64,000 nt of DNA. Source: Candidatus Coatesiibacteriota bacterium. GTDB taxonomy: Bacteria; JAFGND01. This document shows positions 46,133 to 55,299 of the stretch, piece after piece. The notes under the pieces were generated by a model. The model saw only the letters and a list, made by a program, of their open reading frames with translations, searched no databases and was not told the origin of the DNA. The stretch's first letter is position 1. Every line of letters starts with the position of its first letter. The stretch lies in NCBI GenBank assembly GCA_016927185.1, contig JAFGND010000044.1, forward strand, positions 1 to 64,000. Reading direction: 5' to 3'. Position numbers and translations under genes: made by a program.

Positions 46133-47488
46133 TTGACACAAAAGAAAGGGCCTTCAGAAATCTGGGAAGAGACGCTGGATAAAATAAAATCCTGCATATC
46201 TTCTGATAAATTCAATACATGGTTCAAGCGGACAAAGGGAATTGCATTTGATGGAGAAGTGCTTACAATTGAAGCAACGAGAGGCAAGTTTCATGCTGAT
46301 TACCTGTCAGCAAATTTCAAGGAGCTTATATCTAGCAATCTGCAGTATAAATTCTATATTGTTGGAAGCGAGAATATTGAATTGACTAAGGAACCTGTTA
46401 ATGAAGTTATAATGAATCAAGCGAAAACTGCAAAAACCGGTAACAAAGTTGTAGCAAATCAACTGGGGACAATATTCAATAAGCGCTATACTTTTGATAA
46501 CTTCATAGTCGGAAAATCTAATGAATTTGCATGTGCGGCAGCAAAAGCTGTTTCCCAGAATCTTGCCATGGTTCATAATCCACTTGTCATTTATGGAGGG
46601 ACTGGTTTAGGGAAGACGCATTTGATGCAGGCAATTGGAAATGATATAATTTCTCAGCAACCTTACAAGAAAGTTGTATATCTGCCTACAGAAACACTTG
46701 TTTCAGATTTTGTATATAATATGCAGAAAGGCAGAATGGATGAAGTGAAGAAGAGATACAGATCCATAGAAGTGCTTCTGCTTGATGATGTGCAGTTTCT
46801 TGCAGGCAAGGAAAGAAGCGAGATGGAATTCTTTCATACATTCAATGCCCTTTATCAAAGTGACAAGCAGATAGTACTTACTTGTGACAGAATTCCTCAG
46901 GAAACTAATCTCCAGGAAAGGTTGATATCAAGGCTGGCAAATGGTCTCATGGTAGATATCAAACCTCCTGATTTTGAAACAAGAATGGCTATTCTCCTTA
47001 ACAAGGCAAACTGGCTGAATTTGAAACTTCCATATGCAGTAGCAGCATTTCTGGCAGAGAGCATTGCCACAAACATAAGGGATCTTGAAGGATGCTTGTC
47101 AAAGATTCATGCATATTCCTATGTAAAAAAGACTAATATTACGATTGAGCTTGTTCAGGAAATACTTCAGGATATGCTGAAAGTATCCAAGACGCATTTC
47201 AAGATAGATGATATAATTGTAACTGCTTGCGATTATTTTCATATTCCTGTAGAAGCTTTGAAAAGCCCAAGCAGAAAGCAGGATATTGCCCATACAAGGA
47301 AAATAATAATGTACCTGGCAACTCAATATAGTGGCTTGAAACTTCAGGAAATTGCAAAAACGCTTAACAGGGCAGATCATACTACTATTATTCATGGAAG
47401 GGATTTTGTAAAAAATTCACTCCAGACTGACAGAGAAATAGAACGTGATGTAGAAGAGATAATTATAAGACTCAAGAGAGTGAAATAG
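46133..47488 (+). CDS. dnaA: Chromosomal replication initiator DnaA
   Basis: 451 residues starting at TTG, preceded by GGGGGAGAG. Domain I (about 8-70), short linker, AAA+ ATPase (about 115-320) with Walker A YGGTGLGKTHL and Walker B LLLDDVQFL, and the DNA-binding domain IV with the DnaA signature ADHTTIIHG (about 420). It melts the replication origin and counts initiation. dnaN does not follow; instead comes a radical-SAM gene. The leader has a DnaA box for autoregulation. Confidence 0.98.
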   Translation: MTQKKGPSEIWEETLDKIKSCISSDKFNTWFKRTKGIAFDGEVLTIEATRGKFHADYLSANFKELISSNLQYKFYIVGSENIELTKEPVNEVIMNQAKTAKTGNKVVANQLGTIFNKRYTFDNFIVGKSNEFACAAAKAVSQNLAMVHNPLVIYGGTGLGKTHLMQAIGNDIISQQPYKKVVYLPTETLVSDFVYNMQKGRMDEVKKRYRSIEVLLLDDVQFLAGKERSEMEFFHTFNALYQSDKQIVLTCDRIPQETNLQERLISRLANGLMVDIKPPDFETRMAILLNKANWLNLKLPYAVAAFLAESIATNIRDLEGCLSKIHAYSYVKKTNITIELVQEILQDMLKVSKTHFKIDDIIVTACDYFHIPVEALKSPSRKQDIAHTRKIIMYLATQYSGLKLQEIAKTLNRADHTTIIHGRDFVKNSLQTDREIERDVEEIIIRLKRVK

Positions 47489-47492
47489 CCAG

Positions 47493-47518
47493 TAAGGATT
47501 GATAAATATCAATCCTTA
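47493..47518 (+). terminator. Terminator hairpin after dnaA
   Basis: Palindromic AAGGATTGATA/TATCAATCCTT (11-base arms, nearly no loop) directly after the dnaA stop and followed by a short T-rich stretch. Also could be a bidirectional element. Confidence 0.6.
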
Positions 47519-47545
47519 TTTCATTGAAAGTTTTTTCTGCATAAC

Positions 47546-47574
47546 TTGACAAGTTTTATATATAAAATTATCAG
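47546..47574 (+). promoter_or_regulatory. Promoter of the radical-SAM gene, leaderless type
   Basis: TTGACA (47546-47551), 17-base spacer, TATCAG (47569-47574). Predicted transcription start falls on the ATG at 47581 itself; no Shine-Dalgarno. Confidence 0.55.
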
Positions 47575-47580
47575 TGTTAT

Positions 47581-48519
47581 ATGCCAAATGTATCATATAG
47601 GGAATGGTTATCTGACAAAATAGCCAGATTCTGGCCAGACATGATAAACATGAAATTGATGGAGCTTGAGTTCACTAACTATTGCAATACAACCTGCATT
47701 ATGTGCCCCAGAAGCTCAATGAAAAGGCCATTCGGTTACATAAGTGAGGAAACCATTCTGAATATCATCAATGAAATAAGTAAAGAGAAAATTCTGGATG
47801 TTAATGTTTGCGGTTTCGGTGAACCAACCATGCATAAGGATTTCTTCAAATTCTGCGCTCTTTTTTTAGAGAAACAACCCAAAATGAGATTAACTTTAAC
47901 TAGCAATTTCCAGTTCCTTGACAAGGAAGCTTTAGTGAATTTCAAGGAATTGCCATTCAGTCATATTTACTATTCATGGTCAGGTATTTCCCAGGATTCA
48001 TACAAGGAGATAATGGGCAAGAATACATTTGAAGAGCAGATTGATAAACTTGATTTCCTGATAATGAATAAACATCCTGATACAAAGATTTTCATAAGAT
48101 ACATATTTACCCATCCTCATCCATTCAGGCATAATGAAATAATCAATTTCTTCAGCGAATGGAAGGAAGCAAAACTGATGATTATTCCGAGCCATAACAG
48201 AAGCGGATTTTTGAAGTCATATTCCACTTCCTTCAGGAAAAGAAGACACATATTCAGATGTGATATGCTAAGATATATCACTTTTATTGCATGGAATGGA
48301 GATTCTTTTGCATGCGTAAATGACCTCACTGCTGAAAGAATATTCGGGAATATCAACAAGGATCAATTAAAATCTATTATAAAAGCAAGGCAGCAAAGCG
48401 AATTTGAAGAGGATTACCCATTTAATGGCTGTCATCAATGTACAAGCCAGACGAGATACAGAATTGCAACAGGAGGCAGTCCTGCAATCCTTTCCTGGTT
48501 ATCTAGAATACTGGAGTGA
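47581..48519 (+). CDS. Radical SAM protein with SPASM-like C-terminus
   Basis: 312 residues. The [4Fe-4S] motif CNTTCIMC (CxxxCxxC, about 36-43) sits in MELEFTNYCNTTCIMCPRS. A GFGEPTMHK (GGE-like SAM contact) follows. The C-terminal Cys pattern RCDMLRYITFIAWNGDSFACVNDLT ... NGCHQC resembles a short auxiliary-cluster (SPASM/twitch) domain. Reaction unknown; no small substrate peptide seen nearby except the distant YGGP lipoproteins. First gene of a run to 52341. Confidence 0.88.
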   Translation: MPNVSYREWLSDKIARFWPDMINMKLMELEFTNYCNTTCIMCPRSSMKRPFGYISEETILNIINEISKEKILDVNVCGFGEPTMHKDFFKFCALFLEKQPKMRLTLTSNFQFLDKEALVNFKELPFSHIYYSWSGISQDSYKEIMGKNTFEEQIDKLDFLIMNKHPDTKIFIRYIFTHPHPFRHNEIINFFSEWKEAKLMIIPSHNRSGFLKSYSTSFRKRRHIFRCDMLRYITFIAWNGDSFACVNDLTAERIFGNINKDQLKSIIKARQQSEFEEDYPFNGCHQCTSQTRYRIATGGSPAILSWLSRILE

Positions 48520-48523
48520 TATT

Positions 48524-49264
48524 ATGAAAATGAAGAAATGCTTGAAATGCAATTACCTGAACCATCCTGACATGGAAGTTTGTGCGAAATGCAGTGGAGA
48601 TATAAAATCACTTTTCAGCTATACAGTTGTAGATGATGAAGGTGAGAGCATTAAAAGCGGAGAAGTAATAAACCAGCAGGAAACAAGCAGTAAAGATCCT
48701 GGGGAGGTTATCTCTTCAGAAAAGAAACCAAACAAGCCTGATCCATTTACTGATGAGAACATAAAAAGAAGAAAGAAGATAATTTATACTGTTGTAATTA
48801 TTGATGTTATTATTACATTAGGCATTGCAGCCTTCCTTCTGCTGAGAAACGTCTCATCTCAATCTGCTTCAAGCAGTCAGCATCATTCAGGTAATTACAA
48901 GTATCCGCAATTGAAGAGATATGAAGCAGGACTGGGCAAGGGAAGTCATATAGAAAAGCAAAGGAATACTATATCAACCAATTACAGCGACAATCTCATT
49001 TTCATGTTTTATCTGGATAAACCTGTAAACAAGAATCAGAAACTGAGATTTATATTCAGGAATGCAAATACAAACGAAATCATTCATACTCTCGAATATG
49101 TTTCAAATGCCAGACATACTTCATTCTGGTACAAGTATCCAAGAGGAAACAAGGAATTCCTGCCTGGTATATATTATTGCGATTTATATCTCGCTGATGA
49201 AAACATTTTAATAGGAAGTGCCTATATCAAGATGATTGACGCTGAAATACCAGAACAGAATTGA
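48524..49264 (+). CDS. Zinc-ribbon membrane protein
   Basis: 246 residues from the ATG at 48524, preferred over an in-frame ATG at 48404 that lies inside the radical-SAM gene; GGAGTGA lies before it. N-terminal zinc ribbon (MKMKKCLKC ... CAKC, about 5-25), polar linker, one membrane helix (about 90-112), then a C-terminal beta domain (about 125-240) predicted outside. The topology implies a cytosolic sensing ribbon and an external domain. Function unknown. Confidence 0.75.
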   Translation: MKMKKCLKCNYLNHPDMEVCAKCSGDIKSLFSYTVVDDEGESIKSGEVINQQETSSKDPGEVISSEKKPNKPDPFTDENIKRRKKIIYTVVIIDVIITLGIAAFLLLRNVSSQSASSSQHHSGNYKYPQLKRYEAGLGKGSHIEKQRNTISTNYSDNLIFMFYLDKPVNKNQKLRFIFRNANTNEIIHTLEYVSNARHTSFWYKYPRGNKEFLPGIYYCDLYLADENILIGSAYIKMIDAEIPEQN

Positions 49265-49266
49265 TT

Positions 49267-50217
49267 ATGATTGGAAACTCCATTGCACTCAGAGATATCA
49301 TCATTCCAGATTTCCTTGGATTCAAAATAGAGGAAAATTCTGAATTAAATACCTCTCTTGATCATTCAGGAATTATCAGTCCCATTATTATTGATGGAAG
49401 AGACAAGCTGATAGATGGAAGAAAAAGGATTGTCTGGGCAAGGCAGCATGAGGTGGATGAGGTAAAAGTCAGCAGATTGCCAGCACAGAGTGATGCAAGT
49501 ATCTTGAGGATGAATCTGGAATTGAATGATGAAGGCTTATCCAGTGCTGAAGCATCACTTCTTCTTTATTTCCTCTTCAGGTATAATTTTCTTGATAATT
49601 TCTTCAGAAAGCATATAAACAAGATAACCAAGAGCAATCTCAGTTACAATCAGCTTAAGATCGTGTCTTCAATCTATTATTTATCTGATGAAACCAGGAA
49701 AATACTTCATATATTGAATTATCCATTTGCAAGGCTTTATCATTTGATGAAGTTCGAAACCATTTATCTGGACGAATTCATAACAGATGCTTACAAATGC
49801 AGACTAAACATGAATGAGATATATGAAGGATTTGAAAATCTCTTTTATGGATCAAAATTGAGAAATACTGGATTAGAAAAGGGAATAAAGTTATTCAAAA
49901 ATGAAATAATGTTGCAAGGAAACAGGAGAGAGCATATAAAAAAGTGGCTTGGCAATTTCAGGTATCCAGCAAAATCCTTGTGCAATGAAAAACTGGAAAG
50001 GATTTTCAAGTCTCTTCCTCCAGATATAAATGTTATCTGGGACAGGAATCTTGAAAAGAGTGAGATAGAATTGAGGATAAAGATAAACAGCAAAACAGAT
50101 ATGAAAAAGACGATGGAAGTATTGTCAGGGCTTATGAAATCTGATTTAGTAGAAACCTTCAGGAAAGTGACACAAGAATGCGAATTCTTTTCATCAGACC
50201 ACCGTACACTAGATTGA
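49267..50217 (+). CDS. ParB-like N-terminal-domain protein
   Basis: 316 residues from ATG 49267, or 318 from TTG 49261. N-terminal ParB/Srx-type segment: LDHSGIISPIIIDGRDKLIDGRKR ... VKVSRL (about 28-75), as in ParB where this domain binds CTP. Then a long helical region without the canonical ParB HTH and a short beta/alpha C-terminal part. No ParA partner and no parS seen. It is between a zinc-ribbon membrane protein and a B12-radical-SAM gene, an uncommon setting. Overlaps the next gene by 40 bases. Confidence 0.7.
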   Translation: MIGNSIALRDIIIPDFLGFKIEENSELNTSLDHSGIISPIIIDGRDKLIDGRKRIVWARQHEVDEVKVSRLPAQSDASILRMNLELNDEGLSSAEASLLLYFLFRYNFLDNFFRKHINKITKSNLSYNQLKIVSSIYYLSDETRKILHILNYPFARLYHLMKFETIYLDEFITDAYKCRLNMNEIYEGFENLFYGSKLRNTGLEKGIKLFKNEIMLQGNRREHIKKWLGNFRYPAKSLCNEKLERIFKSLPPDINVIWDRNLEKSEIELRIKINSKTDMKKTMEVLSGLMKSDLVETFRKVTQECEFFSSDHRTLD

Positions 50218-51668
50218 GGGATTCCGGTCAATTACCATATTTCCCATTGGGAATTGGTTATCTTGCATCTGCAAGCAAAGACCTGGGGCATGATGTAAGG
50301 ATACTCAATCTGGATAATCCCTCACCATCTGAAAATCTATACTTTCACAAGAAGGATGTCTTTTACAGCAGAAAGCAGGCTCAGGAAAGATACTGGGAAT
50401 CTGTAAGAGATGACAGTTTGCCTGTATGGAAAGAGCTCAGGGAAGTGCTTGCTGCATTTAATCCCGAAATAATAGGTATTTCAATATTAACTCCCGAGGT
50501 TGCGTCTTCAGTCAAGGTAACAAAAATCTGCAAAGAGATGCTTCCTGAGGTTTTCGTTATATGGGGAGGGGTTCATCCAACTTATGAAGATAAGTCCTCC
50601 CTTGATTTTGCGGGAGTTGATGTTGTGGCAAGAGGCGAAGGAGAAAGCATTTTTCTGAATATAGCTCATGCTCTTTCTGAAGATAGATGCTGGAAAGGTT
50701 TGCCAGGCATTTCATATAAAACAAATAATGAATTTGTGAGAAATCAGGATGCCTGCCTGATTGAAAATCTGGATGAACTGAAAAACCCTCTTAGAAGTGA
50801 GCTTTATTTTCCTGAAAGAATGCATCCCCTTGCTCATGGTTCCATTATAACAGCAAGAGGATGTCCATGGAGATGCGCTTTCTGCACTTCAAGGGACTTC
50901 TGGAAAGGCAAGGTAAGGTTTCGCTCCGCAAAGAATGTTGTAAGTGAAATAAAGGAAATAAAGGAAAAATACAAGATAAAGGTTTTCACATTCTGGGATG
51001 ATACATTCACAATCAAGAAAGAGTTTGTGGAGAATTTTGTTGAGGAGATACTTGCCCAGAAGGTTGATATAATGTGGAGAACAGCAACCAGGGCAGATGT
51101 CCTGGATGAGCAGCTTGCAAGGAAGCTTAGAAAAGCTGGTTGCATACATCTTGAACTGGGGCTTGAAAGCGGTTCAGAAAGAATGCTGAAAATAATAAAG
51201 AAAGACATAGATTTGAAAATGGTCAGGGAAGGATTGAAAATAATCAGGAATGCTGATATAAGGAGCGGAGTATTCCTGATGACGGGTTTTCCTGAAGAAA
51301 TCAGAGAGGATATAGAGGAAACAAGAAAATATCTTTCTACGATAGAACCTGACGAGATAGTCCTCAATATTTTTGATCCAATGCCAGGAAGCGAATTGTT
51401 CAAGACATGCAGGGATATGGGATTGTTGCCTGATCCAGTTGACTGGGAGCATTTCCCGCTGTGGCCATTGAAGCATTATGCACCATATATACCAGAGGAA
51501 ACCTTCAGGATAATGGTACTTGAACTAGCTGAACACATATTCCAATATAACAGGAAATTCTCGAACCTTATGCATGATTTTTATATGAAAATTCCTATGC
51601 TTCTTGGAGACCCAGTTGGTACAGCTAGATTGTTGAGACGGAAATTCAGGCGCAAATTTTTATCCTGA
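50178..51668 (+). CDS. B12-binding-domain radical SAM protein
   Basis: 496 residues. N-terminal B12-binding-like Rossmann domain (about 1-150, GIGYLASASKDLGHDV, IWGGVHPTYE), radical-SAM core with CPWRCAFC (about 227-234) and a C-terminal helical part. The DxHxxG cobalamin His motif is not visible, so cobalamin may be bound without lower ligand or not at all. Related enzymes methylate or rearrange lipids and cofactors. Followed at one base by a CDP-alcohol phosphatidyltransferase, which fits a lipid-modifying role. Confidence 0.9.
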   Translation: MRILFIRPPYTRLRDSGQLPYFPLGIGYLASASKDLGHDVRILNLDNPSPSENLYFHKKDVFYSRKQAQERYWESVRDDSLPVWKELREVLAAFNPEIIGISILTPEVASSVKVTKICKEMLPEVFVIWGGVHPTYEDKSSLDFAGVDVVARGEGESIFLNIAHALSEDRCWKGLPGISYKTNNEFVRNQDACLIENLDELKNPLRSELYFPERMHPLAHGSIITARGCPWRCAFCTSRDFWKGKVRFRSAKNVVSEIKEIKEKYKIKVFTFWDDTFTIKKEFVENFVEEILAQKVDIMWRTATRADVLDEQLARKLRKAGCIHLELGLESGSERMLKIIKKDIDLKMVREGLKIIRNADIRSGVFLMTGFPEEIREDIEETRKYLSTIEPDEIVLNIFDPMPGSELFKTCRDMGLLPDPVDWEHFPLWPLKHYAPYIPEETFRIMVLELAEHIFQYNRKFSNLMHDFYMKIPMLLGDPVGTARLLRRKFRRKFLS

Positions 51669-51669
51669 A

Positions 51670-52341
51670 ATGGTAAGTCAAGCAAGGTTTAATACCATTC
51701 CTAACTATCTGAGTCTTTTCAGAATATTCCTGACAGCTCCTATTTTGTATTTCATAATCAGATCTGATGAAACAAGCAGACTGATTGCATTGATAATGAT
51801 AATATTGGCTGGCATTACTGATGGACTTGATGGATTCCTGGCAAGAAAACTCAACCAGGAAAGCAACTATGGATTAATACTTGATCCCCTTGCCGATAAG
51901 ATCCTGATTATTGCCATAGCAATTACATTCATATTCTATTTTGGATTTCCCCTTTGGCTTGCATTGGTAATTTTATCAAGGGATTTGCTTATAGTTGCAG
52001 GGAATCTGCACTTGATGAAAAAAATGAAAGTCAAGATTCCCAAACAATCCAATTATCTAGGGAAATTCACCTTTAATGCTTTTGTTGTATTGATGTTAAG
52101 TTATTACCTTGATTTCAGCTTCGGGAAACATTTCAATACTGTTTTTACATTACTCTTGATTTTACTTTCTATGATTTCTTATTCAAGATTGTACATGAAA
52201 ATAATCAAGAGAGAGGAAATTCCAGATCAACATCACATGAAGGATTGGTTATATTACATGAAATATGGATTGATTCTTGCCTATTATTTTCTTAACTTCA
52301 CTGTCTATCTCTACTGCCTGCAGATACTGAAAATATATTGA
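51670..52341 (+). CDS. CDP-alcohol phosphatidyltransferase (PgsA-like)
   Basis: 223 residues, about five or six membrane helices. The family active-site motif DG-x2-DG-x2-AR-x8-G-x3-D-x3-D is complete (TDGLDGFLAR ... GLILDPLADK, about 54-80). Uses CDP-diacylglycerol to make phosphatidylglycerol-phosphate or a similar lipid; PNYLSLFR at the N-terminus is typical of PgsA. Stop codon 3 bases from the convergent PP2C stop. Confidence 0.92.
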   Translation: MVSQARFNTIPNYLSLFRIFLTAPILYFIIRSDETSRLIALIMIILAGITDGLDGFLARKLNQESNYGLILDPLADKILIIAIAITFIFYFGFPLWLALVILSRDLLIVAGNLHLMKKMKVKIPKQSNYLGKFTFNAFVVLMLSYYLDFSFGKHFNTVFTLLLILLSMISYSRLYMKIIKREEIPDQHHMKDWLYYMKYGLILAYYFLNFTVYLYCLQILKIY

Positions 52342-52344
52342 GTA

Positions 52345-53526
52345 TTATTCTCCCTTGTCTTCAGCAGGTTCCTCTTTTTCTTCAGATTTATTTTCTTCAT
52401 CCTTTTTTTCAGTGTCTTTATTCTCAGTATCTTTAACTTCCTCTTTCTTTATCTCTTCTTCCTTTTTAGTATCATCACTCTTTTTTACTTCAGTTTTCTT
52501 GACATCAGCCACATTCATGGATGTGGTTTTAAAGAATTGAGATAAAACAAAGATGAAAATTATCAGTGTTAATGTAGCAATTACTACAAGAAGCTTTTCC
52601 GTGATTGACATTTTTAAATGTGCATCATCATATTTAGGAAGATCTATTTTTTCATCCTTGCTTTCATCTTTTGCATCAAGTCCTTTTTCAATCTTTGGTT
52701 TTTCATCTGCTGATGATTTTTCAGGGCTCATTGAATCAATGTCTTTTGGTTCTTTTTCCATAGATTTTCCTACCTTTATAAGTATTACTGTTGAATTGTC
52801 AGTTCCGCCTCTTTCATTTGTTTCTGAAATCAGTTTCTCAATTTTTCTTGAAAGATCAGCATCTTCTTTTAATATGCTTTCTATCTCACTAGGGAAGAGA
52901 TGGTTGACTATTCCATCCGTGTATAAAACGTATAAGTCATCTTCCTTCAGGTCTTCCTCGAAAGTGTCTATTTCCATGTCAGGTTGATAGCCTACTGCCC
53001 TTGTTATCCTGTTTTTGAAAGGTGAATAGCGAGCTTGCTCTTCATTCAATCCCAATTCCTGTACATAAGAATGATCCACTGTTATCTGCTTGAATTCTCC
53101 GTTTCTCAATATTGATGTTCTGCTATCACCAACATTGAGTATGTAAACCTTGTTTTCCTTGAACAAAGCGAGGCTTATGGTTGTACCCATTCCTCTTTTT
53201 GATTGATCATTTTCAGCAATCTCAAGGACTTTAGTATTAGCCTTCTGAGCAGCAATACTTAATGCCTTCAATGTTGGAATTGATGGAGAATAGCTGTAAT
53301 AAATATCTACAATGGTCTCAATAGTAACCTGTGAAGCGACTTCTCCAGCAGCATGTCCCCCCATTCCATCAGCAACAATGGCAAGTATACCCATTTCCTT
53401 TCTGATTTTCAAGTCTTCAGGTACTTCTATGTGCACGAAATCTTCATTATGATCCCTGACTCTGCCGACTGATGTCAGGACAGCTGTTTCAAGCTGGAAA
53501 TCACCAAATGAATGTATTTCAGCCAT
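52345..53526 (-). CDS. PP2C-type protein serine/threonine phosphatase, membrane-anchored
   Basis: 393 residues. Catalytic PP2C domain (about 1-250): DHNEDF, IVADGMGGH, VGDSRTSIL, YTDGIVNHL and GGTDNST supply the metal-binding Asps. A linker, one membrane helix (about 312-335) and a Lys/Glu-rich tail (about 340-393) follow, so the phosphatase lies in the cytosol and the tail likely outside. Same strand and 10 bases after an FHA-domain gene: together a phosphoprotein signalling pair. No kinase gene in the window. Confidence 0.95.
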   Translation of the reverse strand: MAEIHSFGDFQLETAVLTSVGRVRDHNEDFVHIEVPEDLKIRKEMGILAIVADGMGGHAAGEVASQVTIETIVDIYYSYSPSIPTLKALSIAAQKANTKVLEIAENDQSKRGMGTTISLALFKENKVYILNVGDSRTSILRNGEFKQITVDHSYVQELGLNEEQARYSPFKNRITRAVGYQPDMEIDTFEEDLKEDDLYVLYTDGIVNHLFPSEIESILKEDADLSRKIEKLISETNERGGTDNSTVILIKVGKSMEKEPKDIDSMSPEKSSADEKPKIEKGLDAKDESKDEKIDLPKYDDAHLKMSITEKLLVVIATLTLIIFIFVLSQFFKTTSMNVADVKKTEVKKSDDTKKEEEIKKEEVKDTENKDTEKKDEENKSEEKEEPAEDKGE

Positions 53527-53536
53527 TTCTTAATAG

Positions 53537-54133
53537 TTAGATAGTTTTCCAGACAAAAGTAGTCTCTCCAAGCAAGATTACCATTCCATCTTCCAATGCT
53601 GTTGCTTCTGCAATGGGTTGGTTATTAATAATCGTTCCATTGCTGCTTCCCATATCTCTTATCATTACACGACCTTCAGTTCCCATATAAATTTCGCTAT
53701 GCTGTCTTGACATTGCCTTGTCGAATGTGCAACTGATATCTGCATCAGGTGAACGGCCTATAATTATTGTTCCTGCGATTTTATATTCAGTACCTACTAT
53801 ATTGCTTTCAGAGGAGTCGTCAATAACAAGTGTTCCCCATATTTCAATTTCCTGATCTGGTAAAGGTTGCCCAGGAATTTCCTCTTTTACCTTTTCTTCA
53901 GAAATCTCTACCTTTTCCTCAGTTTCAGCACCTGCTTCAGCTGATACTTCAGGTCCTTCCTCAGCTGATTCTTCTTCCTCTTCTGATGTAGGTTTGGCTT
54001 CAGATTTAATCTTAGTTTCTGCAGGTTTTTTCTTCTTTGTCAATAAGATTATTACAACAATCACAAGAGCAATAAAGAATAAACCTCCTAAACAGCTAAT
54101 TAAATATCCAATGTTAGCTAATATTAAATCCAT
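53537..54133 (-). CDS. FHA-domain membrane protein
   Basis: 198 residues: one membrane helix (about 8-30), an acidic Glu/Lys/Ala linker (about 35-90), and an FHA domain at the C-terminus with IIGRSPDADI, SRQHSEI and SSNGTIINN (about 125-195). FHA domains bind phosphothreonine. Encoded just before PP2C, so it probably reads the phosphorylation that PP2C removes. TTGACA lies near 54221. Confidence 0.9.
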   Translation of the reverse strand: MDLILANIGYLISCLGGLFFIALVIVVIILLTKKKKPAETKIKSEAKPTSEEEEESAEEGPEVSAEAGAETEEKVEISEEKVKEEIPGQPLPDQEIEIWGTLVIDDSSESNIVGTEYKIAGTIIIGRSPDADISCTFDKAMSRQHSEIYMGTEGRVMIRDMGSSNGTIINNQPIAEATALEDGMVILLGETTFVWKTI

Positions 54134-54249
54134 ATTATAACCTCCTGATATTCATATTTATCGCTTAAAAAAATAATAAAAATTATTGGAGTTAGATGAA
54201 TCCATAAGTAAATATTGTCAATATAGTTTTTCTTTTTCAGGTTCATTTG

Positions 54250-55299
54250 TTAAATCCTGAACGGGGCTGGTATGAAGGAAAGGATTGCCATAAGTATGCA
54301 GAAATAGCCAATCATCTTATATTTCAGGGAAAGATTTTCGTCTATCATCAATGATGGATGCTTCAATCCTATGAAAAGCAGCAAAATTCCCCATACAAGC
54401 CAACCCTGCCAGTAAAAAATTCCCAGAAGTATCAATACAGCGTAGAATGCAAATGAAAGTATTCTTGCTTTTCTTCCAAACAAGGCATATATTATATGAC
54501 CTCCATCCAGCTGCCCAATAGGTATGAGATTGAGAGCAGTTACGAAAAAACCCAGCCATGCTGCATAACCTATTGGATGAAGGAGTATGTCATATCCTTG
54601 AGGCAGATTTCCCTTTATTGCAATTGTCAGCATCTTGAATATTATATTGTCTCCAAGACCGAGCAATGATACTCCTTCAGATAATATTACTCTTGATTTG
54701 TGAATGCCATATATTCCTGCAAGCAGCGAAATCAGGAAACTCATCAAAGGACCTGCTGCCCCAATTTCAAGAAGTTCCTTTCTTGTTCTTATCGGTTCCT
54801 TTATCTTGATGAAAGCCCCAAAAGTTCCTGTAAGTGGATGTGGCGAAGGAATGAAGTAGGGAAGTGATGCTGAAATATTATTCTTGAGGCAGGCAAAATA
54901 GTGACCGAGTTCATGCGACCCAAGTATCAAGATAAGGGTGAAAGAAAAATCTATACCAAGTAACAAATCTTTGGGTTTTTTCCAGAATTCACCCCCCTGC
55001 TGCAGGCTGCCTGCTATCAAGGTTGCCAGGATTGTCAGAAAGAAAAGAATCAGATGCAATGCAAGATTTTGATGATGGATTAAGACTTCCCTTTCAATAA
55101 TATGAATGTAATAATATCCTGCAAATGATTTGCTTCTGAATAACCAGTTGTCTGGTAATTTCTCCAAGACAGCTGGAATTCCTGTTTCAGGCTCTACAAG
55201 CCAGTATCCATAAAGATAGAAACCATTTTTACTTATCTTTACGGAACCTGTAATCCTGAAAACCGGCTCAAGTATGGCAGTGATTTCTTCCTTATCCAT
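54250..55299 (-). CDS. Site-2 protease family (M50) membrane metalloprotease
   Basis: 349 residues, about seven membrane helices. Zinc site HELGH (about 151-155, in ILGSHELGHYFA) and a second motif LIPIGQLDGGHI (about 265-275). N-terminal soluble part about 1-75. Such proteases cut within membranes, often to release regulators such as sigma factors. Substrate unknown. Overlaps the HflX gene by 8 bases. Confidence 0.92.
   Translation of the reverse strand: MDKEEITAILEPVFRITGSVKISKNGFYLYGYWLVEPETGIPAVLEKLPDNWLFRSKSFAGYYYIHIIEREVLIHHQNLALHLILFFLTILATLIAGSLQQGGEFWKKPKDLLLGIDFSFTLILILGSHELGHYFACLKNNISASLPYFIPSPHPLTGTFGAFIKIKEPIRTRKELLEIGAAGPLMSFLISLLAGIYGIHKSRVILSEGVSLLGLGDNIIFKMLTIAIKGNLPQGYDILLHPIGYAAWLGFFVTALNLIPIGQLDGGHIIYALFGRKARILSFAFYAVLILLGIFYWQGWLVWGILLLFIGLKHPSLMIDENLSLKYKMIGYFCILMAILSFIPAPFRI

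Noticed and set aside
50834-51403. 189-residue minus-strand ORF
   Set aside because: Antisense to the B12-radical-SAM gene, with Ser/Phe-rich low-complexity product and no start signal.
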